Source: Nitrospirota bacterium
GTDB taxonomy: Bacteria > Nitrospinota_A > UBA7883
Assembly: GCA_024275315.1 (NCBI GenBank)
Contig: JAJRZK010000050.1
Span: 1 to 64,000 of the forward strand
Direction: 5' to 3'
Length of the DNA stretch: 64,000 nt
Under the pieces are notes generated by a model. It was not told the origin of the DNA, searched no databases, and saw nothing but the letters and a program-made list of their open reading frames with translations. Shown here in pieces: positions 38,348-48,136 of this stretch. The position numbers were made by a program, and so were the translations under genes. Position 1 is the first letter of the stretch; each line of letters starts with the position of its first letter.

Positions 38348-38602
38348 TTTTCTGGATTTGCCAACTCATTTTCTCCAAGCCGCCGGAGTGACGTTGTAGA
38401 AGTATCAAATGATACTGTAGATGTCAATAATTATTATGTCATGCAGGCTTGTACGACCATCCATCCGGGACGTTCCCAATCTCCCGTTGCTGATTGCAAA
38501 TTCGGCGAACCTGCGCACGGCCATTTAATTGCTTTGACTTTATGGGCTGATTATCTGTTTGTCTTGTGGTAAGCTTTCGGGAAATAATACAAATAAGGGA
38601 TC

Positions 38603-38944
38603 GTGACGGTCATGGTTGAGAATATAAAATATTTTATTAACAACTACGATTTCGACATGCTTATGGCCTGGATCAGCAAGGCGTCGGAAGACCCTTTGGG
38701 AGTTATGCTGAACCCCTGGATATTGATCCCGGTGGTGATCGTTGTGGGAATGATGGCCCATCCGAAAACAACGGAGCTGGCCCAGTGGCTCGTCTCCTAC
38801 GTTCCGGCTGTCGGATATCTATTCGTCACGGGCGTGGTGCTGAGCAACGACGTAATCAGCAACATAGGGCCTTTTGTCATGGCCATGGCCGCGTTTTTCA
38901 TGATTATCGGCTGGCTTATTTACACACAACTGCTCAACAACTGA
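38603..38944 (+). CDS. Small membrane protein (113 aa), hypothetical
   Basis: Three hydrophobic segments; GTG or internal ATG (38612) start. Confidence 0.5.
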   Translation: MTVMVENIKYFINNYDFDMLMAWISKASEDPLGVMLNPWILIPVVIVVGMMAHPKTTELAQWLVSYVPAVGYLFVTGVVLSNDVISNIGPFVMAMAAFFMIIGWLIYTQLLNN

Positions 38945-38960
38945 CAACGGGGATAAAACA

Positions 38961-39404
38961 CTAGCAGGATATCTCAGCGTAATATTCCCTGATCTCTTCT
39001 TTCGGCATTATATTGTCGGATTTGTCGGTTCGCTTCATCCCGCCCCTGGAATTTCTCCACACGTCGTCCTTTGAAGATTCTTCGAGCTCGTCGTCGCGCA
39101 AGTATCCGTATTGCTCCCAAACACTTTGTATAAATTCGACCTTGTCTTCGGGCATGTCGATAACAGTGCCCGGAACCGGTATCGTGGCCACTATCCGCCC
39201 ATGTTCGCTATATATCTCGTTCAGGGAGGGAAGGATCGGGCCGAAAGACCACGCCTGAAAATCCTCTTCGAACAACGGAGCGTTGAAAGTCCCCAGGCTC
39301 CACGCCTGGGCGAAATAAACCAGCCTTTGCAACTTGATCTGGGTCATACCGGTTTCGGAAAGTTTTAGAAAACGTTGCGCTACCGCTTCCCCGGTTATTT
39401 GCAT
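38961..39404 (-). CDS. Panacea/SocA (DUF4065) domain protein
   Basis: KLQRLVYFAQAWSLGTFNAPLFEEDFQAWSFGPILPSLNEIYSEHG matches the Panacea/SocA core pattern. Confidence 0.85.
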   Translation of the reverse strand: MQITGEAVAQRFLKLSETGMTQIKLQRLVYFAQAWSLGTFNAPLFEEDFQAWSFGPILPSLNEIYSEHGRIVATIPVPGTVIDMPEDKVEFIQSVWEQYGYLRDDELEESSKDDVWRNSRGGMKRTDKSDNIMPKEEIREYYAEISC

Positions 39405-39481
39405 GGCTGAATTCCTGGTTTAGTTTGGCAAACTCTCTTTAAAATGCATTGTATAGATATGTAACATTTCCGTCAAGAGCG

Positions 39482-41995
39482 TCACCGCGCCACGATATTC
39501 ACAAGCTTGCCGGGAACAACTACCACTTTTTGTATTGTCTTGCCCTTGATAAAGTCGGCGACTTTCTCGTTGGCCAGGGCCATTTTTTCCATATCCTCCC
39601 TGGATATGTCCACCGGAGCGTTTAATCTTCCCCGCAACTTGCCGTTGACCTGTATAACGATAACTATGCTCTCCTCCACCAGGCAACGCGGATCCGCCTT
39701 TGGCCAGGGGTGGTCGATGACATATCCATTGTTCCCCATCCTCTCCCAAAGCTCGTCCGACAGATGTGGCGTGAACGGCTGAAGCATGACGACCATCGCC
39801 TCCGCCGCCTCGCGAAACACGGCGCAGGCCACCGGGTCGTCAGTCGGTTTCAAAGCCGTCGTCAGCTTGTTCAACAGCTCCATGATCCTGGCGATGGAGG
39901 TGTTGAAGTGGAACTTCTCGAAATCTGCGGTGACTCTGGCTATGGTTTTGTGGGTCGTTCGCCTCAGGTCGGCCAGATTACCAGGCAGTCCGTCAAGCCC
40001 TTCAGGTGGCTCCCCTCCCCCTCTGATCGTATCGATGTTGGTGTCGATCAGCCTGTAGACCCTGCCGAGAAACCTGAAGGCGCCGTCGATGCCGTCATCG
40101 CTCCATTCCAGATCACGCTCCGGCGGAGAGGCGAACAGGATGAACAGCCTGGTCGCGTCCGAGCCGTATCGCTGGGCCATATCGTCCAGGGGGACAACGT
40201 TCCCTTTGGATTTGCTCATCTTCGCCCCGTCCTTGATCACCATCCCCTGGGTCAGCAACCGGCTGAACGGCTCCGCCACGCCCACCGCGCCTATATCCTT
40301 GAGAAACCGGGTGAAAAACCGCGCGTACAGCAGGTGCAAGATGGCGTGCTCTATCCCCCCGACGTACTGATCCACCGGCATCCAGTAATCCACATCCTCC
40401 ATGTCCGCCATCGTCGTATCGCACCGGGCCGAGGTATACCTGTTGAAATACCAGGACGAACACATGAACGTGTCCATCGTATCTGTTTCGCGTTTTGCCG
40501 GGCCATCGCATTTCGGGCACCGGGTGTTTATGAAGGAATCCAGGCCGGAGATGGGCGACAACCCGTTTTCGGGAAACTCGATATCCGTCGGCAGGACAAC
40601 CGGCAACTGGTCGTCCGGCACACGGACGACACCGCACTCGCCGCAATGCACTATGGGTATGGGCGCCCCCCAGTAGCGCTGACGGGACACGCCCCAGTCC
40701 CGGAGCCGGTAGTTGACAGTTCGTTTTCCTATACCCTTGTCCTGCAGATACGCCACCACCCTGTCGATCCCCTCTTCTCGGTTGTGCAATCCGTCGAAAG
40801 GACCGGAGTTGACCATCACCCCGTCGCCGGTATACGCCTCGACAAGGGCGTCACTGTCCAGCTCGAGCTGTTCCGGGGTTTTGTTTACGCTCTCCTCGTC
40901 CGGAGAAATGACCAGCTTTATATCCAGATCATATTTTGTGGCGAACTCGAAATCACGCTGATCGTGGGCTGGGACGGACATGATAGCCCCGGACCCGTAC
41001 TCGATCAACACGAAGTTGGCTATCCATATCGGTATCAGCTCGCCACTCAGGGGATTCGTGGCGTAACGACCCGTGAACACCCCGCTTTTCTCCACCCCGT
41101 CGGCGGTGCGCTCTGTCTTGTCCTGGGCGATGGTCTGTTTTACAAAGTTTTTCACGTCGTTTTCCAGCTCCGTGCCTTTGGCAAGCTCCATTGCCAGCGG
41201 ATGCTCCGGCGCGAGCGCCATGAACGTGGCTCCATAAAGCGTGTCGGGCCTGGTGGTGAACACCTTGATGACGCCGCCCCCTTCGATCGGGAAATCTACC
41301 TCCGCACCGTATGATTTGCCGATCCAGTTTTTCTGCATCGTCAGCACCCGGTCGGGCCACTGTCCCTCAAGCTCATTTAATCCCGTCAGCAGGTCTTCGG
41401 CGTAATCGGTGATTTTCAGGAACCAGCCCACCCTCTCCTGTTGTTCGACCGTACAGTCGCATCGCCAGCAATTGCCCTCTACAACCTGTTCGTTGGCCAG
41501 CACCGTGTGGCAATGGGCGCACCAGTTTACGAATGATTTTTTCTGGTACGCCTTGCCCTCGTCGAACATCCGGGCGAAAATCCATTGCGTCCATCTGTAA
41601 TATCCCGGATGGCTCGTGGCCACCTCTCTGCTCCAGTCGTATGATATCCCCATCAGGTCGAACTGGCGCCGCATCTCGTCGATATTGTTACGGGTCCAGA
41701 TGTATGGATGGCTTTTGTGCTGTATGGCGGCGTTTTCAGCGGGCATGCCGAACGAGTCCCACCCGATGGGGTGAAGCACGTTGAACCCGTCCATCCGTTT
41801 TCGCCTGGCTATGGCGTCGCCTATGGCATAGTTGCGAAGGTGCCCCACATGCAACTTGCCGGAGGGGTACGGAAACATTTCGAGGAGATAGTATTTTGGT
41901 TTGGATTTGTCCCGCTTGACATGGAAAATCCCGTCGTCACGCCACTTTTGCCGCCATTTGGCCTCTATGGCCCTGAAATCGTAAAAACCAGGCAT
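39482..41995 (-). CDS. leuS: Leucyl-tRNA synthetase
   Basis: 837 aa: MFPYPSGKLHVGHLRNYAIGDAIARRKRM; GAKMSKSKGNVVPLD. Confidence 0.97.
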   Translation of the reverse strand: MPGFYDFRAIEAKWRQKWRDDGIFHVKRDKSKPKYYLLEMFPYPSGKLHVGHLRNYAIGDAIARRKRMDGFNVLHPIGWDSFGMPAENAAIQHKSHPYIWTRNNIDEMRRQFDLMGISYDWSREVATSHPGYYRWTQWIFARMFDEGKAYQKKSFVNWCAHCHTVLANEQVVEGNCWRCDCTVEQQERVGWFLKITDYAEDLLTGLNELEGQWPDRVLTMQKNWIGKSYGAEVDFPIEGGGVIKVFTTRPDTLYGATFMALAPEHPLAMELAKGTELENDVKNFVKQTIAQDKTERTADGVEKSGVFTGRYATNPLSGELIPIWIANFVLIEYGSGAIMSVPAHDQRDFEFATKYDLDIKLVISPDEESVNKTPEQLELDSDALVEAYTGDGVMVNSGPFDGLHNREEGIDRVVAYLQDKGIGKRTVNYRLRDWGVSRQRYWGAPIPIVHCGECGVVRVPDDQLPVVLPTDIEFPENGLSPISGLDSFINTRCPKCDGPAKRETDTMDTFMCSSWYFNRYTSARCDTTMADMEDVDYWMPVDQYVGGIEHAILHLLYARFFTRFLKDIGAVGVAEPFSRLLTQGMVIKDGAKMSKSKGNVVPLDDMAQRYGSDATRLFILFASPPERDLEWSDDGIDGAFRFLGRVYRLIDTNIDTIRGGGEPPEGLDGLPGNLADLRRTTHKTIARVTADFEKFHFNTSIARIMELLNKLTTALKPTDDPVACAVFREAAEAMVVMLQPFTPHLSDELWERMGNNGYVIDHPWPKADPRCLVEESIVIVIQVNGKLRGRLNAPVDISREDMEKMALANEKVADFIKGKTIQKVVVVPGKLVNIVAR

Positions 41996-42053
41996 CTTCT
42001 AGGTGTCCATCCTGAAAAAGTTTATTAAACCATATTCCCGCAAGGGTGTTAAT

Positions 42054-42533
42054 TTATTCTGACGAGTCGCGCTTGCCAGATTTTTTCCCGGTGATATTGC
42101 GCAACTCTATTTTTATTACGCCCACCCGGCTGGCGTCTTTCTCGCCGAATTCATAGCTCTCGTCCGAGTATTGTGACATGAGTATTTTCAACGCTTCGCG
42201 CTTTTCCACGCTGTCCTCGACGATCACGGCCCTCCCCTCCCCTATCACGGATTCGTATGTCGCGCTCCAGTCACACCCTTTTTCGGCCCTGAAGATCTCG
42301 TGCGCTCCGACGAACTCCACGCACGCGTTAGGGTTTTTCCTGATGATATCGATCTTGCGGCCTTTCAGGGCGCAGTGGATATACACCGTGTCGTCGCGGA
42401 ATCCGAAGTTTACCGGGAAAACGTATGGAAAACCATTGTCGCAAAGCCCAACGTGGCATATTCTCGCCCTCCGGATAATTTTCACTATCCCTGTCTTGTC
42501 GGTAACCTCCAGTTCGGTCCTGCGCATATGCAT
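42054..42533 (-). CDS. Pyridoxamine 5'-phosphate oxidase family protein
   Basis: RICHVGLCDNGFPYVFPVNFGFRDDTVYIHCALKGRKIDIIRKNPNACVEFVG. Confidence 0.85.
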   Translation of the reverse strand: MHMRRTELEVTDKTGIVKIIRRARICHVGLCDNGFPYVFPVNFGFRDDTVYIHCALKGRKIDIIRKNPNACVEFVGAHEIFRAEKGCDWSATYESVIGEGRAVIVEDSVEKREALKILMSQYSDESYEFGEKDASRVGVIKIELRNITGKKSGKRDSSE

Positions 42534-42735
42534 ATCCTCACGATGAAAAGGCGTATTTTACACGATACTTGCTGTCAGGCGCCATTTTGCCTGCACATGG
42601 CCCGGGTTTGCGCCAGCGGCTCCGGATCGGTGCGCTTAAAACAATTCTTTAACATGCCTTACAGGGATATATAATGAAACGATTACGAATCGAACGCCGG
42701 GGTTTGCGCGTCGGCTGATTGCAGGTGTACTCTAA

Positions 42736-43056
42736 TTGCGCGGCAATAACCCTTTTGGTTGGATAATATTGTTGGCCTATGGTGGCGGGGCGGCGTGGTA
42801 CGCCAACGACGTGATGGAAATATACAACGCCACGCAGTCAGGAGAAATGTACCCGTTTCTGCTTGGCGCCGGGAACCTGCCGGCCACAGCTTTTTCGATC
42901 GGCGGCGCGTTGTACTGGTTTGCTTTCGGCTTGGACAGGTCCGGGACCATTGCTTCTATCGGCGGGTATGTCGCCGCCGGCGCGCACATGGTGTTTTTTG
43001 CGTATAAAGTGTGGCTGGGACCTCTTATATGGGCTATGAACAACTTGGTGGAATAA
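42736..43056 (+). CDS. Small membrane protein (106 aa), hypothetical
   Basis: Several hydrophobic segments; TTG start, directly upstream of lemA. Confidence 0.5.
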   Translation: MRGNNPFGWIILLAYGGGAAWYANDVMEIYNATQSGEMYPFLLGAGNLPATAFSIGGALYWFAFGLDRSGTIASIGGYVAAGAHMVFFAYKVWLGPLIWAMNNLVE

Positions 43057-43070
43057 ACAGGGGATAGATC

Positions 43071-43622
43071 ATGGAAGGATGGATAGTTCTGGTAATCATC
43101 ATTGGATTGATCGGTTTCGTTATTTCTATTTACAACAGTCTGGTCAGGCTCCGCGCCCAGGTGAAAAACGCCTGGAGCCAGATAGACGTGCAACTCAAAC
43201 GGCGATACGACCTGATACCCAACCTCGTGGAGGTGGTCAAGGACTATATGAGCTATGAGCAGGAGACCCTGCAAAAGGTGGTGCAGGCGCGCTCTGAAGC
43301 GATGAAGGCTACAAACATAGGCGACAAGGCGAAGAAGGAAGGGATGCTCACCGAGGCGCTCAAAAGCCTTTTTGCGCTGTCTGAAAACTATCCCGATCTG
43401 AAGGCGAACCAGAACGTAATCAGCCTCCAGGAAGAGCTGACATCGACAGAAAACAAGATATCGTTCTCACGCCAGTTTTACAACGATTCTGTGATGGCGA
43501 TGAACATCAGGTGCGAGACGTTCCCGTCGAATATTATCGCGGGGATGTTCAACTTTTCCAAGGAGGAGTTTTTCCAGGTGGCCGAAACGGAGAAAGCTCC
43601 GGTAAAAGTCAACCTGCGCTGA
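43071..43622 (+). CDS. lemA: LemA family protein
   Basis: IYNSLVRLRAQVKNAWSQIDVQLKRRYDLIPNLVEVVKDYMSYEQETLQKVVQARS. Confidence 0.95.
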   Translation: MEGWIVLVIIIGLIGFVISIYNSLVRLRAQVKNAWSQIDVQLKRRYDLIPNLVEVVKDYMSYEQETLQKVVQARSEAMKATNIGDKAKKEGMLTEALKSLFALSENYPDLKANQNVISLQEELTSTENKISFSRQFYNDSVMAMNIRCETFPSNIIAGMFNFSKEEFFQVAETEKAPVKVNLR

Positions 43623-43653
43623 CCGGTTTTTCACGACTGCCCCTACGGTTGCC

Positions 43654-44796
43654 ATGAGAAAAAAAGCCAGGGTCACCTGCCCCAACTGCGGCTACGAAAA
43701 CCGTGCAAAAGCGGTTCAGTGCAATTTGTGCCACGAGTTGATGCCCGTCGCCGTCACAACCGGAGCGATTCCGCCCGTTCCACAAGCTCCGCCAACCTCG
43801 CAACCCCTGGCCGGCGGTTTCGATCTGGAAAACACGGCCGCTTTCACGGGCGATCAGGCGGCGGACGGCGAACGGGAAGGTTCGGCGGAAATCGCGACGA
43901 CCCGCCGATCCTCTTTTTATGAACAGCAGGAACAGAACAAAAGAAACTCCGACTTGCTCCTTTTCGGGCTGGTGTTCATCCTGACGCTTCTCGGCGCGGT
44001 GATAGGCGCCGGTGTAATGGGTGACCCTGTCGCAGGCGCCATGGTGGCGTTCGTACTGGCGTGCTTTTTGGGATTGTACAGCCTCATGTCGGGCAAAAAT
44101 CTGGTTATGTCGATGAGCGGCGCCAAAAGGATCACGCACAACGAAACGCCGCAGCTTTTCAATATCGTCGAGGAGATGAAGATAGCGTCCGGCCTGCCCA
44201 TGCCGGAGGTTTACTATATCGACTCGCCCGCTCCCAACGCTTTTGCCACGGGACGCGACCCCGACCATTCTGCCATAGCTGTAACCAGGGGGTTGATGGA
44301 AAAACTCAACCGGGACGAGTTGCAGGGGGTCATAGCCCACGAGATGAGCCATATCAGAAATTTTGATATCCGCTACGCGATGCTGGCGGGGGTGCTGGTG
44401 GGGTCGATCGCCCTTATCAGCGACGCGTTTCTGCGGGGTGGCTCCAGGGGTGGCCGGGGCGGGAGCGCGCCTTTGATGATCCTGGCCATAGCGCTCGCCA
44501 TCATCGCCCCCATAAGCGCCTACATGATGCAGATGGCGATATCACGCAGGAGGGAGTTTCTGGCCGACGCTTCGGCTGTGGAGCTTACACGCAACCCGGA
44601 CGGCCTGGCTTCGGCGCTGTCAAAAATAGCCCTCGATCCGGAGCCTTTAAAAGCCGCGAACCGGGCCACCCAGCATATGTATATCATCAACCCGGTGAAG
44701 AACTTCAGCATGAAATCGGGCTCCCTCATGTCCACGCATCCGCCCACCGAGGCGCGTATCAGGGCGCTTCGACGCATGGGCGCGAGCATGAGATAA
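43654..44796 (+). CDS. htpX: HtpX-like M48 zinc metalloprotease with N-terminal zinc ribbon
   Basis: CPNCGYENRAKAVQCNLC ribbon; M48 region PEVYYIDSPAPNAFATGRDPDHSAIAVTRGLMEKLNRDELQGVIAHEMSHIRN (HEMSH). Confidence 0.93.
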   Translation: MRKKARVTCPNCGYENRAKAVQCNLCHELMPVAVTTGAIPPVPQAPPTSQPLAGGFDLENTAAFTGDQAADGEREGSAEIATTRRSSFYEQQEQNKRNSDLLLFGLVFILTLLGAVIGAGVMGDPVAGAMVAFVLACFLGLYSLMSGKNLVMSMSGAKRITHNETPQLFNIVEEMKIASGLPMPEVYYIDSPAPNAFATGRDPDHSAIAVTRGLMEKLNRDELQGVIAHEMSHIRNFDIRYAMLAGVLVGSIALISDAFLRGGSRGGRGGSAPLMILAIALAIIAPISAYMMQMAISRRREFLADASAVELTRNPDGLASALSKIALDPEPLKAANRATQHMYIINPVKNFSMKSGSLMSTHPPTEARIRALRRMGASMR

Positions 44797-44899
44797 GCGC
44801 GTAGATCACATGCCACGCGCCTGATTGCGGATATCTTCTGCGGGCAAATTAACCTCTCCCCTGGACGTGTCCGGAACCACCCTCCCCTGGCCCATTTCG

Positions 44900-46180
44900 T
44901 CAACGGAGGGGTGGCTCTTTTCCCTTTCCCTTACGTCGCTTCTCCACGACAGGGGCGAGGGTTTCGGCCGCCAGCAGGTTCCCCATGAAGCTCATATGCC
45001 CGTTCCAGGGCCACAGGAAATAAAAACGTGTCCGGTTGTCCTTGTCAAAACGGGGCGTCAGATCAACGAACTCCAACCCGTTGGCTCTGGCGGCGGCGGC
45101 GAAAAAATCGGCGACCGGGTTGTGGCCATTGGCTTTGTGGAACCGGATAGCCCTCTGCGTGGGGAACAGAGCGATGACAAGCCCGATTTTTTTCTCCCGT
45201 GTGAACCCGGCAAGTTTTTCAAGATCGCGTGTGTAATAAAGTTTTAACTTTTCCAGTGTGCGCTTTCTGGATTCGTCGAACCACATGCCGGAAGCTTTCG
45301 ACCTCCCCTGTTTAGGGTCTCCAATATATTTCCTGCGGCTTTTTCCGGCGTTAACCTCGCGCGACAACGTCTCCGCCTGTCTGGACAACTGTCCGCTTAT
45401 GGTCAGCTTTATTCCCCGGGCCATGCGTAACAGGGCGATATCTCTCGCCCCTTCCCTGAGAAAGAGACGCACCCTGTAACCAAAGGTGTCTGGCCAGACG
45501 GTGTCGGGATCGGACGGGCGGGCATATTTGAGCTCCTCGTAATCCGGCACATCGTTATCAAGAACCTGCAGGATTACGAGGTCGGGGTCGGAGCGATACC
45601 CTTTTTCAACAAACATCTCCAGTTCCTGGCGCAACGTATAGCCGCTGACTCCCGCGTTCAACACTTCATATTCGCCACCCGCGTTGTTGTTGTTCAAAAT
45701 CTCCTCAAGCAGGTTCGGGTATGTTTCATGGTTGTTGAGGTATGGCCCAAAGGTAAATGAATCGCCAAGGCAGTATATCCTGTAAACGTCCGCCTGTTTG
45801 ACTGTGGAAATCTCCGTTTTTCTTCGCAACCCCACGCTGTTGGTCACCACCCTGTACGGATGATCGATGGATTGCAGATAAATGTAATCGACATCGGGAT
45901 CCAGGTCGGCGACCGGCTTTACGGCGCCGGGGACAATGGCGCGCAAACGGCGAATTCTTTCGTATTTGTCCAGGAAAGGGCTGGTGACCCGGTTTTTTTT
46001 TTCGCCGGCGGGTATCAACGTGTCCGGAGTATTGTAGACGAAAGGCTCGTATTCGACAGGCGCTGATCCGAAATCATCATAATTGAACAAAACCGCCCGC
46101 GCGGCCAGCTCCAGAAAACCGACACCTAACACAATCACACCTGCCCATATGGCAAGTAAACGCAAAGCTGATGTTTTCAT
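44900..46180 (-). CDS. SGNH/GDSL hydrolase-type membrane-anchored protein
   Basis: IYCLGDSFTFGPYLNNHETYPNLLEEIL block I; VLNAGVSGYTLRQELEMF block II. Confidence 0.75.
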   Translation of the reverse strand: MKTSALRLLAIWAGVIVLGVGFLELAARAVLFNYDDFGSAPVEYEPFVYNTPDTLIPAGEKKNRVTSPFLDKYERIRRLRAIVPGAVKPVADLDPDVDYIYLQSIDHPYRVVTNSVGLRRKTEISTVKQADVYRIYCLGDSFTFGPYLNNHETYPNLLEEILNNNNAGGEYEVLNAGVSGYTLRQELEMFVEKGYRSDPDLVILQVLDNDVPDYEELKYARPSDPDTVWPDTFGYRVRLFLREGARDIALLRMARGIKLTISGQLSRQAETLSREVNAGKSRRKYIGDPKQGRSKASGMWFDESRKRTLEKLKLYYTRDLEKLAGFTREKKIGLVIALFPTQRAIRFHKANGHNPVADFFAAAARANGLEFVDLTPRFDKDNRTRFYFLWPWNGHMSFMGNLLAAETLAPVVEKRRKGKGKEPPLR

Positions 46181-46321
46181 CGTATGACAGGTTTTACATG
46201 TATGGCTTCAGAGCAGGCATTCTACAATTCCCCGGCGATTAATCAAACAATTTAACTCTGATGCCAGACGCCTGGTGGCATCATGATTGCTATCATAATA
46301 CCGCAAGGGTGCAATTAAACG

Positions 46322-46759
46322 GTGTTTCAGGTGAAAATGGCATATAGAACCTTTTCAGCGACGAGTTTGGCGGCAATTTTTGCCTGGTTCGCCCTGGCTA
46401 CGCCTGTCATGGGCCAAAACGCCAGCCAGCTTTTACCCGTATATCTCGATCAGCAAAACGGGTTTGTCTATTTTCTGGTACAGAACAACGGCTCCAAAAC
46501 CATATACAACCTGTTCGGCTGGGTGTATGGCTCCGGATCGCCTTCGCGAAAGGGGGTTTACCTTATCAACAACCCGAACCAGGAAGGGATGAAAATCTCA
46601 CTGGGAGAGCATGTCCCCGGCTCCGCCGCGATGTACAGGTTCCCTGTCACGGCGGACAACATGGATTTTACCGAATACAGGCTCGCGGTGAACACCCTGA
46701 GCCTGAGATACCCGACCCGCGCTCATTACAAGATCCTGAGGTTTTTCAAATCCCCATGA
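46322..46759 (+). CDS. Secreted hypothetical protein (145 aa)
   Basis: Signal-peptide-like N-terminus (LAAIFAWFALATPVMGQ). Confidence 0.5.
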   Translation: MFQVKMAYRTFSATSLAAIFAWFALATPVMGQNASQLLPVYLDQQNGFVYFLVQNNGSKTIYNLFGWVYGSGSPSRKGVYLINNPNQEGMKISLGEHVPGSAAMYRFPVTADNMDFTEYRLAVNTLSLRYPTRAHYKILRFFKSP

Positions 46760-47427
46760 TAAAACGAATAATATTTGTCGCTATCGCGTTGCATGCGGCG
46801 TCCATCGTAGCTTTCGGTGACGAAATGGAACCGAGGGAAAACAGGGTCGTTTTCGGATCGTTCCATACAGGACAGGATATGCGTCTGTTCAACGCCTCCC
46901 ACACCGGCTATACAAAAGCCGAAGAGGTCGACTGGATAAAATTTAACGCAGATATATTCGACTACACAAAAATATGGGCTCCCCTGCCCGAAAAAAGAGC
47001 GCTGGCCCGCAGGACGTTGTCCCACATAAAAGTGATCGAAATGACGAAAGGCAAGCAGGCGTGCCAAAGCTCTCCAAGATCGCTCTTCCTGAAATCTCCC
47101 GGCGCGGGGGGCAAGCTTTCTGTCTTCAGGTTGTATGCATACGAGTTCATTATCTGTGATAACACAAAACTGCTCAGCCCGGACGACATGATAAAACAGT
47201 ATGTGGACAAATATGGAATGTACGATGAAAAAGATTTCGACCGAAAAATGATCATCTACAAGAATGTCCTGAATCGTTACAGATTGGGTATTCGTCCCTA
47301 TTATGGCGACAAGGGTGAAAGCGGGTTGGTCATGACGGTTGTCGACGATGATGTCTTTACGGAGACATATATAGCCTGGAGGGGAACTCTCCGGACCGCC
47401 AACGAAAAAATCAGAAACCTTTTCTAA
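46756..47427 (+). CDS. Secreted hypothetical protein (223 aa), overlapping the upstream gene by 4 nt
   Basis: Signal peptide MIKRIIFVAIALHAASIVAFGD; ATGA overlap indicates translational coupling. Confidence 0.55.
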   Translation: MIKRIIFVAIALHAASIVAFGDEMEPRENRVVFGSFHTGQDMRLFNASHTGYTKAEEVDWIKFNADIFDYTKIWAPLPEKRALARRTLSHIKVIEMTKGKQACQSSPRSLFLKSPGAGGKLSVFRLYAYEFIICDNTKLLSPDDMIKQYVDKYGMYDEKDFDRKMIIYKNVLNRYRLGIRPYYGDKGESGLVMTVVDDDVFTETYIAWRGTLRTANEKIRNLF

Positions 47428-47598
47428 CCAACCACCTGACAGGAAGCGGGTTGCAAAATTAATCCAGATATATATCTATATAAATCAATATATAACCATA
47501 AATAATTGAAGTAATATATTAGCATTACCTGGCTGGTTCCAATATATCTCTCAAGTGATTTTTCCTCTGTTCCGATAAGAAGTTGAGCGGAGGTAAGA

Positions 47599-47925
47599 AT
47601 GGATTTCAGGCTGACATCGTATAACGCGTTTATAGCCGGATCACCCAGGGCCCCCATGTCCCGGGAGGAGTACCAGGCCACGACCAGGCCGGTGTCCGGC
47701 ATGACGAGAAACCTCGCGGGCGACACAGTTGATTTTTCTTCCAGCCCGGGCAGACAGAGCCTCATAAATGCTCTTGGCGCTAGATTTGGCGGATCCGGAC
47801 ATTTTAACCTCGTCAACACGCTTATTCCGTCACGCAACACGCTCGGCTTCTCGACGGGATTGTACGCAGGAGTGGGAGAACTCCCCGCGCACAAGGTAAA
47901 GTCTCTTATCAACAAATACGTGTAA
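47599..47925 (+). CDS. Hypothetical protein (108 aa)
   Basis: Preceded by a good Shine-Dalgarno (gcggaggtaagaATG); no family recognised. Confidence 0.4.
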   Translation: MDFRLTSYNAFIAGSPRAPMSREEYQATTRPVSGMTRNLAGDTVDFSSSPGRQSLINALGARFGGSGHFNLVNTLIPSRNTLGFSTGLYAGVGELPAHKVKSLINKYV

Positions 47926-47992
47926 CCCTTTAACAGGTCGGCTATTCTGGTTAATATAACCGTATTTGGCGTCTCTTTTCACTTCTTATTGC

Positions 47993-48104
47993 GCTATCCA
48001 TAAGCAGGGTATGTGTGGTATCGTCTGCCACCTAAACAAAACCTTGAACCAAAACAAGTCATAGTTGCTATCCAGAGGCAGGGCGTATGTGGTATCTTTT
48101 GCCA
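47993..48104. repeat. Pair of 38-bp imperfect direct repeats, 74 bp apart
   Basis: 47993-48030 gctatccataagcagggtatgtgtggtatcgtctgcca; 48067-48104 gctatccagaggcagggcgtatgtggtatcttttgcca. Confidence 0.9.
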
Positions 48105-48136
48105 GAAACAATGTAACGCAAATCAAGGTGGACCAC

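Noticed and set aside
38603-39404. Classical operonic toxin-antitoxin pair
   Set aside because: The Panacea gene and the small membrane gene are convergent rather than co-directional, and no known toxin domain is seen; kept only as a weak hypothesis.
39710-41314. 534-aa plus-strand ORF
   Set aside because: Antisense shadow of leuS.
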